Positions 38,548 to 48,515 of a stretch of 64,000 bases of DNA are shown here, piece by piece. The position numbers and the translations under genes are program-made. The notes under the pieces were generated by a model, which had not been told where the DNA came from, made no database searches, and saw only the letters and a program-made list of their open reading frames with translations. Origin of the DNA: Prosapia bicincta (lineage: Eukaryota > Arthropoda > Insecta > Hemiptera > Cercopidae); contig JBAIZL010000001.1 in assembly GCA_036971475.1 (NCBI GenBank), forward strand, positions 213,459,075-213,523,074, given 5' to 3'. The stretch's first letter is position 1, and every line of letters begins with the position of its first letter.

Positions 38548-38886
38548 TTAAATGAAAGAAAAATAAAATAAAATCGAAGAAATAAAGTTCGAAAGTAAGC
38601 AATTTTGATAAATACCAAACAAAAATAAATGGTTGCCTAAAGTCCAATCCCAAACTTCCTCGTTGTTGCAGCGGGAACCTAGTGGTACACTAGTACACAC
38701 TAGGCTAATATGGGGCTCTGGCAGACTATATTTTTGGCACGCATTAGGCCCAAAACTTTCCTCTGGAACAGTGGGTCGCATGTGACAAAGTATGCAAACA
38801 GCTCGGTAGCAAGTGGCACAATTGTTGTGGGGTCGCAACTGGCACCCTCCCCTAACTACTCCCACGATAAGTGTAAAAATATACAC
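38548..38886 (-). other. Cys-rich open frame, possibly a transposon zinc-knuckle remnant
   Basis: A 112-codon minus-strand frame contains RGGCQLRPHNNCATC and YRAVCILCHMRP, a C-x2-C-x4-C-x2-C-H cluster. A C--C----VC--H arrangement resembles the cysteine-rich tail of piggyBac-type transposases, but spacing before the first CxxC does not fit well and no transposase core is adjacent. It could also be chance. The minus frame has a TAGCCTA (TAGGCTA on plus at 38701) inside it. Confidence 0.22.
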
Positions 38887-39437
38887 TAACCTAACTTGTG
38901 GGTTTAGTTAAAGAAATTACCAGGTCCCCCAAAGCCTTATCGATGTGTCCTCACCATGCGCTTTCTTCCTTTAGTAGTCTACACATGTTCATGCTTGCTT
39001 TAATTTAATGGATATAACTTCAAGGAGTGCACATTATAAACACATCTTCTTTTACCATAGCACAATTGTGCTTATTTTAGTGTGATTCTTCTCTACATAC
39101 TGGTCCTAAAACTTTTCATGGATTCCCAAAATATTTGTTTCCATCAATGTTTAAAATTCATATTAGCCTATATTTCTTGAGGGAAATTTCTTAGCTTACT
39201 TTTAAATTCTAAAAGCTCACTTGTAGCTTAAAACCAGTAATATAAAAAAAAATTAAGTTAGTTCCTACAGTGATTAACAATGAAAGTTTTTTTGTTAATT
39301 ACCCTAGAGCACTATTTATGATATTGTGTGGTAACCATGGCAACAGTTTAAAGTTGTACAATGGAAGTCTCGACGACAACCAGATGGGGGGGGGGAATTT
39401 AATATACATCTTTAAGAAATATATATTTCTAGGTATT
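38887..39437. other. Unique AT-rich spacer
   Basis: No gene seen. There is a run of ten G at about 39386-39396 and TAGCCTA at 39164-39170. Confidence 0.5.
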
Positions 39438-39512
39438 GGAAAGTTGGCGCAGTGCGAAGGCACGCTAGACTTTAAAGATGAAGATTCTAAGTTCAAATCC
39501 GGCTGGACCCCT
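39438..39512 (+). ncRNA. tRNA-like segment, probable tRNA-derived SINE head or tRNA pseudogene
   Basis: An A-box-like TTGGCGCAGTGCGAAGGC (39444-39461) and a B-box-like AGTTCAAATCCGG (39490-39502) are spaced as in a tRNA, and the segment ends GGCTGGACCCC. This is the internal RNA polymerase III promoter layout. The acceptor, anticodon and T stems do not pair properly, so it is not a working tRNA. An AT-rich tail follows (ATTGAATTATTGAATAATTG), as in many SINEs. No second copy occurs in the window. Confidence 0.42.
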
Positions 39513-40700
39513 CAAATTTTATAATTGAATTATTGAATAATTGAAAAACTGTATTAACATTAATTCTCATCCAATATAGGTTTAAAAAATGTTTTTGAAT
39601 TTGATTGAATATTAAAAATGTATTTTGCTAACGATTGAAAATTTGTAAAAGATAGACCCTATAGCATATCAGGAGAGTATGAGCTAATAGAAGGAATCTA
39701 TTAACAAATGTTTTCTTACTTGAATAAATTCTATGAGCTTATAAGAATCGATTTTACAGGACATATTTTACACACATGGTTGACAAGGAAAACAATTTAA
39801 CCCTTTGAAACATTGTTAAAGAGTATTTATGATTAATTTTAAAATATTTATTTAAAACCATATGATTTAAAATTTGAGCCTCAAAACAATATTTTCACTA
39901 AACATTCATGCCCCATAGCAAACTGTGTATTTATTGTTCGTCTAATCGATGGCCTAATTGAACTCTTATTCCAACATTTTTCCCGACCCATCTTCAAGTT
40001 CTTCAGATCCACAAACTGTTGTTTTATTTGGTGAGATTTCAAGAAGTCGGACGCTGCAATCGACCAATAGCAGGCCAGTTTACTCCTTCTCACTGTAACA
40101 ATGCCTTGATCCTTATCTGAGCCAGTTTCTTCCATCTTTGTTTTCGGTGAGGTTCCGCCTCATTGCGTGCATCCCCCTTCCCCCGCTTACGCGGCAGACC
40201 CTTCTTTAGTTGATAAATCAAATTTGATAGTTATCATTTAATCCAGAAGCATATGTTTTGTGCCGCGCCCTAAATATCACCATAACAATATGTCTGGTCG
40301 GTAGATTGGTCCTAGTAACAGTAATTCAATTAAAGCCTGTATTGTTGGAGGGTTACTTGCTGGATCCGCGTTTTATTTAGCTCAGCTAAATGTTTTTATC
40401 CTTACAAATTATACTTTGAAGAATTCTTGTTTCCTGCAAATGTTCCTATTAAATATTATGTATGGATTCTAAGGACCCACACATTTTTTCCTCATTCCCA
40501 AAGCGCTAATGCGTTTATTATGCAAATGATTATTACTTTAAAACTGTAGATAAATAAATAATTAGACTAATATGCAACAAAATTAGATAAATGTAGGTAA
40601 ATACTAATAATCTTTGATGTTTTTTTTACTTTTCACGTGCGTTACAAAAATATATATTTTAATCAAGAAGAATGTCAGAATAAATACAGGTATGACCGGC
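39513..40700. other. Unique AT-rich spacer
   Basis: No gene seen. The 84-codon minus frame at 39881-40135 has no recognisable domain. Confidence 0.5.
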
Positions 40701-41640
40701 AAAGTAAACACTGTAGCCTGTAAAGTAAAAACTGTAGCATATAAAGTAAACAATGTATCCTATAAAGTAAACACTGTAGCCTGTAAAGTAAAAACTGTAG
40801 CATATAAAGTAAACAATGTATCCTATAAAGTAAACACTGTAGCCTGTAAAGTAAAAACTGTAGCATATAAAGTAAACAATGTATCCTATAAAGTAAACAC
40901 TGTAGCCTGTAAAGTAAAAACTGTAGCATATAAAGTAAACAATGTATCCTATAAAGTAAACACTGTAGCCTGTAAAGTAAAAACTGTAGCATATAAAGTA
41001 AACAATGTATCCTATAAAGTAAACACTGTAGCCTGTAAAGTAAAAACTGTAGCATATAAAGTAAACAATGTATCCTATAAAGTAAACACTGTAGCCTGTA
41101 AAGTAAAAACTGTAGCATATAAAGTAAACAATGTATCCTATAAAGTAAACACTGTAGCCTGTAAAGTAAAAACTGTAGCATATAAAGTAAACAATGTATC
41201 CTATAAAGTAAACACTGTAGCCTGTAAAGTAAAAACTGTAGCATATAAAGTAAACAATGTATCCTATAAAGTAAACACTGTAGCCTGTAAAGTAAAAACT
41301 GTAGCATATAAAGTAAACAATGTATCCTATAAAGTAAACACTGTAGCCTGTAAAGTAAAAACTGTAGCATATAAAGTAAACAATGTATCCTATAAAGTAA
41401 ACACTGTAGCCTGTAAAGTAAAAACTGTAGCATATAAAGTAAACAATGTATCCTATAAAGTAAACACTGTAGCCTGTAAAGTAAAAACTGTAGCATATAA
41501 AGTAAACAATGTATCCTATAAAGTAAACACTGTAGCCTGTAAAGTAAAAACTGTAGCATATAAAGTAAACAATGTATCCTATAAAGTAAACACTGTAGCC
41601 ATGAAAGTAAACACTGTTGCTTATAAAGCAAATTCTGTAG
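40701..41640 (+). repeat. 63-bp array (trimer of 21-bp monomers), 14 identical copies
   Basis: Three related 21-bp monomers, AAAGTAAACACTGTAGCCTG+T, AAAGTAAAAACTGTAGCATA+T and AAAGTAAACAATGTATCCTA+T, form a 63-bp trimer. It repeats 14 times from 40701 to 41582 with no difference that I could find, then three diverged monomers follow to 41640. The plus frame 40614-41876 (420 codons) has a hydrophobic start (MMFFLLFTCVTKIYILI), 14 repeats of VNTVACK, VKTVAYK, VNNVSYK, and a hydrophobic tail. The minus strand is also open for 318 codons through the array, so the frame is probably a by-product of a stop-free unit. Confidence 0.96.
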
Positions 41641-42714
41641 AGCTCTATATCCTCAACCTAATGCAACCCCCAAAAAATACTATAAAGCTAATGTTTCTCT
41701 TATTTTACACTGTGAGACTACTATATTTCCTACGTATTACATTATACAGTATTCCCAAAATATCCAATTATAGTCAAAGTTCTAATATCGCATTCGCAAG
41801 GCACTTCGGGGTCGGCATGTTCCCTGTTATCGAAAATTTCCGGATAATAGAGGCTAACATATATAGGCTACAGTAAAAGTAGGCCTACATAATGTTATGC
41901 TACCTATCAAGGAAAATTGAATATACTGTTGCAATGTTACCTTCTATATTTTTGTGTGTCCAATTACTGTATTTCTGTAGCCTACGTATTTGAAAAAATA
42001 TATAAAAAATATTCCTAAAAAAGCCTTCACAACGTTAAAATAAAACAAGTGCCTGCGCACTTAGGCTAACTGTACAAACACTAATGATTCTACTCATGGA
42101 CGTCTGACTGCCTGGTATGCGATGACAGATCTTCAACAAAAACTGGGTTTCCGATGAGTCGTGTAACAACAAACAATGGTACTGTACTGATTTGTTTTTG
42201 TTATGAAAATGTGCCGGTTAATAGGACGTTCCGGATGATAGAATGCCGTATAAAAGAGCTTTTACTGTAGTTTGGCTTTGGTAAACCAACTCGATTAATA
42301 GTGACAATGAAATCGGGAAATGTTTCAGCAGAAAGACTTCATTGCATATGGTTTCGTCACTGCTATCTTGACAGTAGCCTATGTAAACTCGATGTTTGTT
42401 CAAGAACGTCCGGCAATGGAGTGCAAACTCTTAACTTTATAAAGTTGTTAAAATGACTATGTTCAGAAAGTTTGCACTTTTATATTACCAAATCCATCCT
42501 AAATCAATATCTTGCACCTAATTATAACACAGGTAGGCCTATATAGTAGTGTAGTGTAACATAATGTGCGTATAAGTAAGGATTTATTCAATACATGATT
42601 ATGTTGGTAAAGTGTATAAACGTTCCCAATAGAACAACTTATACCCATAAGTTTTAACCAGTATTAATGGTTTTCGACACTTTCTGGGCTGATAGAAGGG
42701 GCAAGATTATTTGG
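41641..42714. other. Unique spacer rich in TAGGCCTA-type motifs
   Basis: No gene seen. It holds TAGGCTA at 41864 and 42062, TAGGCCTA at 41880 and 42534, and TAGCCTA at 41978 and 42375. The density is unusual for DNA of this composition. Confidence 0.6.
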
Positions 42715-43220
42715 ATTTGCTCTAAGGTAACTCTAAGGCGGATCAAGCTCTAAGCCACTTTATCGGCGATGGGTACATACAGCTCTCTCGACGTAGCCTG
42801 GATTCTGAGACACGGATGTGGATTCGGAGACACTCCGGATGCTTCGACGAAGCAGAAGATACTCCAGCAAGGATGGCGCAGGCAGAGTAATGCTGAGAGC
42901 TTTACGTATCCCGTCTTAAGAGTGACGCCACAGAATTAGGCCTACTGTATACATTGACAGACTGAGAAGGGAAGAATGATATGCGTCCTTGGGATGTGGC
43001 AAGACCAAGGCTCTATTGGGATATTCAGGAGATTGGTGGAACTGGTCCTCGGAAGTGATGACGATCAAGAGCAAACGCCAATCCTTGTACTCTGTGGTTG
43101 CCCTGCACTGCGGATCACCAGATGGGATGGTATGGGAGTGAGGTAGAAACACAAGAGGACAAGAGTATAGTCATCATGAACTCAGTACTTGGCTATTGCA
43201 AAGAAATAGGTATTGCCTAA
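42715..43220 (+). pseudogene. LINE retrotransposon fragment (RNase H end and C-terminal Cys/His region)
   Basis: Plus-strand pieces in different frames match the end of an RNase H-bearing LINE ORF2. GNSKADQALSHFIGDG (42726-42773) resembles the GN-KAD-LA--GA end of RNase H. EQTPILVLCGCPALRITR (about 43069-43122) resembles the ETP-HLL--CPAL---R signature that follows it. After a further shift, VLGYCKEIGIA ends at a TAA (43218-43220), like the L--F-K-IGL tail of these proteins. Several frameshifts and stops lie between the pieces, and no reverse transcriptase core is present. A TAGGCCTA is embedded at 42937-42944. Assignment rests on motif order, so I am moderately sure. Confidence 0.52.
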
Positions 43221-45173
43221 GCGAACCTTGTGGTAAGGATGGGAAGAAAGTAGCCCACAAAGGCAGCGGTGAATATTCTAAAACTTAAGGCTCTTCTAGT
43301 TCCCTTAGATAATTAAACAATAAAAGTGTGGTTATGTTTCAAACCTAATAACTGATGTACGCTTTTACCAGTACTTATGGTTTCGACCCTTCAAATCCCT
43401 TGTATAGATTGCCTACCAGATTATATCTAATGCTATACAATGTAACATGTAGATTATGCTATATAAATTGCGTTATACACACAATTTGGGGTAAATAACA
43501 ACAATTGTCCTCTGGCTGGTTCATCTATAGGCCTACCACATTGTAGAAACTCATACTTTCCTTTACAAATAACCTTTACTCTACCATTTGGAACGAAGGC
43601 CTGCACTCGTAGTCTAGTTATAGCTTATGGATGTTTGTAACCATAGGCCTGGCGATTATGTGTTTGCCAAAGAACAAACAACCATCAGGATTATGTGCTT
43701 TCCTTTTCAAACAACCATCATAAATGAATTCTTAATACCATCAGCTGTTGGTGAACAGCTGGGACAGTCTGAAATAGTAGAACTGAGACTGATTGAAAAG
43801 ATTGGATCACTATATTTTTTTTTTTTAATTCCTGAGATCACTTATACTTAGCAATCAGCGGTTACATAATGACTTCTGGTAGATAATACAAGGCTATTTG
43901 TAGGGCCTCATTGTACCAAGGTCACAAAGAGATGACGATACCCTCTTGTAGGATGACGGATTAGGAAGGGGGTGGGATAAGTTAGGGGTACCCCTGGTAT
44001 TGCGAGAAAATAATGTCATCGCGTGCTCACAGTTGTTATACCCCATATTTATTTAGATTTAATGACCTCTTTATAACATGGCCATGGTTCATGAAAGTCA
44101 GGGTGAAGCTGCCTTTCTTGGGTCACAAGGTAATCAACGAAGCATGTGTTAAGTACATTAACCCCTTCATAATTACCGCGGGTTTGATTCTAGGCAATTT
44201 TTTCATATGTTGTTTTAACTTGAAGTCTGAAAAATATGTTAAAATTCTTTAGCGCTATTGAGAATTGACCCCGGACCTTTAGATCAATAGTAAACTTTAT
44301 ACTAAACTAAGTTCCCTGTTTTTAAAACCTAATTATTTTATCAATCAGCCAATTTCCTATTGAAATAATTGTGTCAAAGTATTAGTTTTATGTGCTTAAG
44401 TTCTCGCTTTAGCCACCAGAGCCGATCGTTAAACAATCGAACGTTAAACCATTGTTACAAATCCTTCTAACGCTTTTCTTCTCTGACATTAATAGCTGCA
44501 TAGCCCCAAGGAAAGATGTCAGTCCTACAAATCAATTTGCACACTTCGGGTGAATGCAGTGGCGGGTGTTAGTACCGCAACGGAGAGAGGGGCCGCCCGC
44601 TTCTACTCCTGCTCCCGCTCTTGACAGCAGCAGCGCTTGGCTTTCAAATGCAGATGCGTTATAACATTCAATATGTTTTTCAAAAGACTTGCTTGTGTAT
44701 TGTTAAGTTGCGTAAAAGAGGCCATAACAAAATCAAACAACCGTTTCTAAATCCGTTCTCGAGGGTGGAAGGGAGGTTTACAGTACTCCATTGTTGCTAC
44801 ATCTCGCCTTGTACTTTACACTGTAAATAATGCTTTTAATTACAAGCAGTGGATCGAAATTACCTAATTATTACAGTTATTTCAATACTATTGAATTATT
44901 GAATTATGAATACGTTGAACGTATTGTTTGGATAACAATGAATTCACGGTATAAAGGGACGGTACTTTAAATGCGATGTTGTGAAGGCAATCCAAATGCA
45001 GGGTAAGACAAGATAGGCCCACTGTTTGCTAATCAAACCTTATCTATTGCGTCTTATGTATAGTCATAGGTTCTAATTTTAGATTAAATTTACAAATATT
45101 CTTAATAATAACAAACGTACTCTATAAATTTAGAGATAAAAATGTTGTTTCCTGCACATCAGTGTCTGTCACG
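43221..45173. other. Unique spacer, no supported gene
   Basis: Open frames at 43627-43851, 44013-44252 and 44621-44830 (all plus, 69-79 codons) have no recognisable domains. TAGGCCTA lies at 43528-43535. A GC-rich patch at 44560-44640 stands out in composition only. Confidence 0.45.
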
Positions 45174-47740
45174 GGATGGGTTTACTAGCCACTAGCCGGA
45201 GGGCTTGGTAGCTGGTAGCAGACTGTCTCGAACATGCGCGATGGTGTATGCCATAGGAAGGTTTACTAGCCACTAGCCGGAGGGCTTGGTAGCTGGTAAC
45301 AGACTGTCTCGAACATGCGCGATGGTGTATGCCATAGGAAGGTTTACTAGCCACTAGTCGGAGGGCTTGGTAGCTGGTAACAGACTGTCTCGAACATGCG
45401 CGATGGTGTATGCCATAGGAAGGTTTACTAGCCACTAGTCGGAGGGCTTGGTAGCTGGTAACAGACTGTCTCGAACATGCGCGATGGTGTATGCCATAGG
45501 AAGGTTTACTAGCCACTAGCCGGAGGGCTTGGTAGCTGGTAACAGACTGTCTCGAACATGCGCGATGGTGTATGCCATAGGAAGGTTTACTAGCCACTAG
45601 CCGGAGGGCTTGGTAGCTGGTAACAGACTGTCTCGAACATGCGCGATGGTGTATGCCATAGGAAGGTTTACTAGCCACTAGCCGGAGGGCTTGGTAGCTG
45701 GTAACAGACTGTCTCGAACATGCGCGATGGTGTATGCCATAGGAAGGTTTACTAGCCACTAGCCGGAGGGCTTGGTAGCTGGTAGCAGACTGACTCGAAC
45801 ATGCGCGATGGTGTATGCCATAGGAAGGGTTTACTAGCCACTAGCCGGAGGGCTTGGTAGCTGGTAGCAGACTGTCCCGAACATGCGCGATGGTGTATGC
45901 CATAGGAAGGTTTACTAGCCACTAGCCGGAGGGCTTGGTAGCTGGTAGCAGACTGTCCCGAACATGCGCGATGGTGTATGCCATAGGAAGGTTTACTAGC
46001 CACTAGTCGGAGGGCTTGGTAGCTGGTAACAGACTGTCTCGAACATGCACGATGGTGTATGCCATAGGAAGGTTTACTAGTCACTAGTCGGAGGGCTTGG
46101 TAGCTGGTAGCAGACTGTCCCGAACATGCACGATGGTGTATGTCGTGGGAAGGGTTTACTAGCCACTAGCCGGCGGGCTTAGAAGCTGGTAGCAGACTGT
46201 CTCGAACATGCACGATGGTGTATGCCATAGGAAGGTTTACTAGTCACTAGTCGGAGGGCTTGGTAGCTGGTAGCAGACTGTCCAACATGCGCGATGGTGT
46301 ATGCCATAGGAAGGTTTACTAGCCACTAGTCGGAGGGCTTGGTAGCTGGTAGCAGACTGTCTCGAACATGCGCGATGGTGTATGCCATAGGAAGGTTTAC
46401 TAGCCACTAGCCGGAGGGCTTGGTAGCTGGTAACAGACTGACTCGAACATGCGCGATGGTGTATGCCATAGGAAGGTTTACTAGCCACTAGCCGGAGGGC
46501 TTGGTAGCTGGTAACAGACTGACTCGAACATGCGCGATGGTGTATGCCATAGGAAGGTTTACTAGCCACTAGCCGGAGGGCTTGGTAGCTGGTAACAGAC
46601 TGACTCGAACATGCGCGATGGTGTATGCCATAGGAAGGTTTACTAGCCACTAGCCGGAGGGCTTGGTAGCTGGTAACAGACTGACTCGAACATGCGCGAT
46701 GGTGTATGCCATAGGAAGGTTTACTAGCCACTAGCCGGAGGGCTTGGTAGCTGGTAACAGACTGTCTCGAACATGCGCGATGGTGTATGCCATAGGAAGG
46801 TTTACTAGCCACTAGCCGGAGGGCTTGGTAGCTGGTAACAGACTGTCTCGAACATGCGCGATGGTGTATGCCATAGGAAGGTTTACTAGCCACTAGTCGG
46901 AGGGCTTGGTAGCTGGTAACAGACTGACTCGAACATGCGCGATGGTGTATGCCATAGGAAGGTTTACTAGCCACTAGTCGGAGGGCTTGGTAGCTGGTAA
47001 CAGACTGTCTCGAACATGCGCGATGGTGTATGCCATAGGAAGGTTTACTAGCCACTAGCCGGAGGGCTTGGTAGCTGGTAACAGACTGACTCGAACATGC
47101 GCGATGGTGTATGCCATAGGAAGGTTTACTAGCCACTAGTCGGAGGGCTTGGTAGCTGGTAACAGACTGTCTCGAACATGCGCGATGGTGTATGCCATAG
47201 GAAGGTTTACTAGCCACTAGCCGGAGGGCTTGGTAGCTGGTAACAGACTGACTCGAACATGCGCGATGGTGTATGCCATAGGAAGGGTTTACTAGCCACT
47301 AGCCGGAGGGCTTGGTAGCTGGTAACAGACTGACTCGAACATGCGCGATGGTGTATGCCATAGGAAGGTTTACTAGCCACTAGTCGGAGGGCTTGGTAGC
47401 TGGTAACAGACTGTCTCGAACATGCGCGATGGTGTATGCCATAGGAAGGTTTACTAGCCACTAGTCGGAGGGCTTGGTAGCTGGTAGCAGACTGTCCCGA
47501 ACATGCACGATGGTGTATGCCATAGGAAGGGTTTACTAGCCACTAGCCGGCAGGCTTAGAAGCTGGTAGCAGACTGTCTCGAACATGGGCGATGGTGTAT
47601 GTCGTGGGAAGGGTTTACTAGCCACTAGCCGGCGGGGTTAGAAGCTGGTAGCAGTCTGCCTCGAACATGCGCGATGGTGTATGTCATGGGTAGGGTTTAC
47701 TAGCAACTAGCCGGCCGGCTTAGAAGCTGGCAGTAGACTA
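45174..47740 (+). repeat. 81-bp tandem array A, about 31.6 copies
   Basis: The 81-bp unit begins GGTTTACTAGCCACTAGCCG and includes GAGGGCTTGGTAGCTGGTAA, CAGACTGTCTCGAACATGCG and CGATGGTGTATGCCATAGGA. Variants are AGTCGG/AGCCGG, GTAACAG/GTAGCAG, CTGTCTCG/CTGACTCG/CTGTCCCG. A few units have one extra G (AAGGGTTT). Units near 46140-46230 and 47510-47740 are diverged (GGCGGGCTTAGAAGCTGG, GTCGTGGG), as expected at array edges and at an internal seam. The length is 27 codons, giving minus frames such as ASKPSYGIHHRACSRQS up to 325 codons; not coding. Confidence 0.97.
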
Positions 47741-48515
47741 TCTCAGTGTCATCAATTCACAAGCAGAATTCGGAAATCGTTATTTTCTGGAGTTTGAGGG
47801 AACTAGCTGCTCGTCATCAAACTGCAATTGGTTCCTGTGCAAGTTGCTTTAGCTAAAGATAATAAAAAGGGGTCTGCTAAGAAAAAACACAATTAGCAGA
47901 AAAGTATGGTTAGGGAAACTTGGAAACTATGCTAAAGTCACTTTATTGGAAGAGCTGAGAAACGGAGAACAAAACTTACTTAATTTTAGGCTTTACATCC
48001 ATCTGCTTTACCCCCTTACAATAGGTTCTAATTTAGTTCACGTCAAGAAGCTGAAATATTTCTCTTGCTTTAGATCGACTGTAGAATTCAAATGGTAGAC
48101 TTTAAGAGACTTCGAAATATTCTTAAGGTTCTGTTTGATTTGCACAAAACAAAATTACACAACCAGGAAACTGTCAAATTAGCAGACAAAACAAAAATGT
48201 TTCTACTCTCCAGCTGGTTGGTTGCTAGCGAGTGAGAAGCTATCCGCATCATCCCCAACTCGTAGGGTAGTAAAATCACCCTGTATAATATAGCGTCTAG
48301 GAATTGTGTTTCACTGTTTGGAGTTGTTTACATTCTGTATTAGATCTTTTTATTTTTGTTGTACTAAAAAGATTTTGTAAACTCTCCGAATGTGCTAAAA
48401 TGTCATAGCACATACTTCATGTGGAACATACCATTATAGCTCGTACTTGAAGTTTGTGACAAAGTAAGCCCTCCTGACGAAAGTAATTTAAACGACAGGG
48501 AATACTTGAAAGTTA
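47741..48515. other. Unique spacer, no supported gene
   Basis: Nothing recognised on either strand. Confidence 0.5.

Noticed and set aside
40614..41876. 420-codon plus frame with hydrophobic ends as a secreted repeat protein
   Set aside because: The minus strand is also open through the array and the flanks show no known domain. I kept it only as a transcript check.
44235..44330. tRNA-like segment on the minus strand (TTAGTTTAGTATAAAG and GGGGTCAATTCTC on the reverse complement)
   Set aside because: Box-like motifs are present, but acceptor and T stems do not pair and the B box is off consensus; too weak to annotate.
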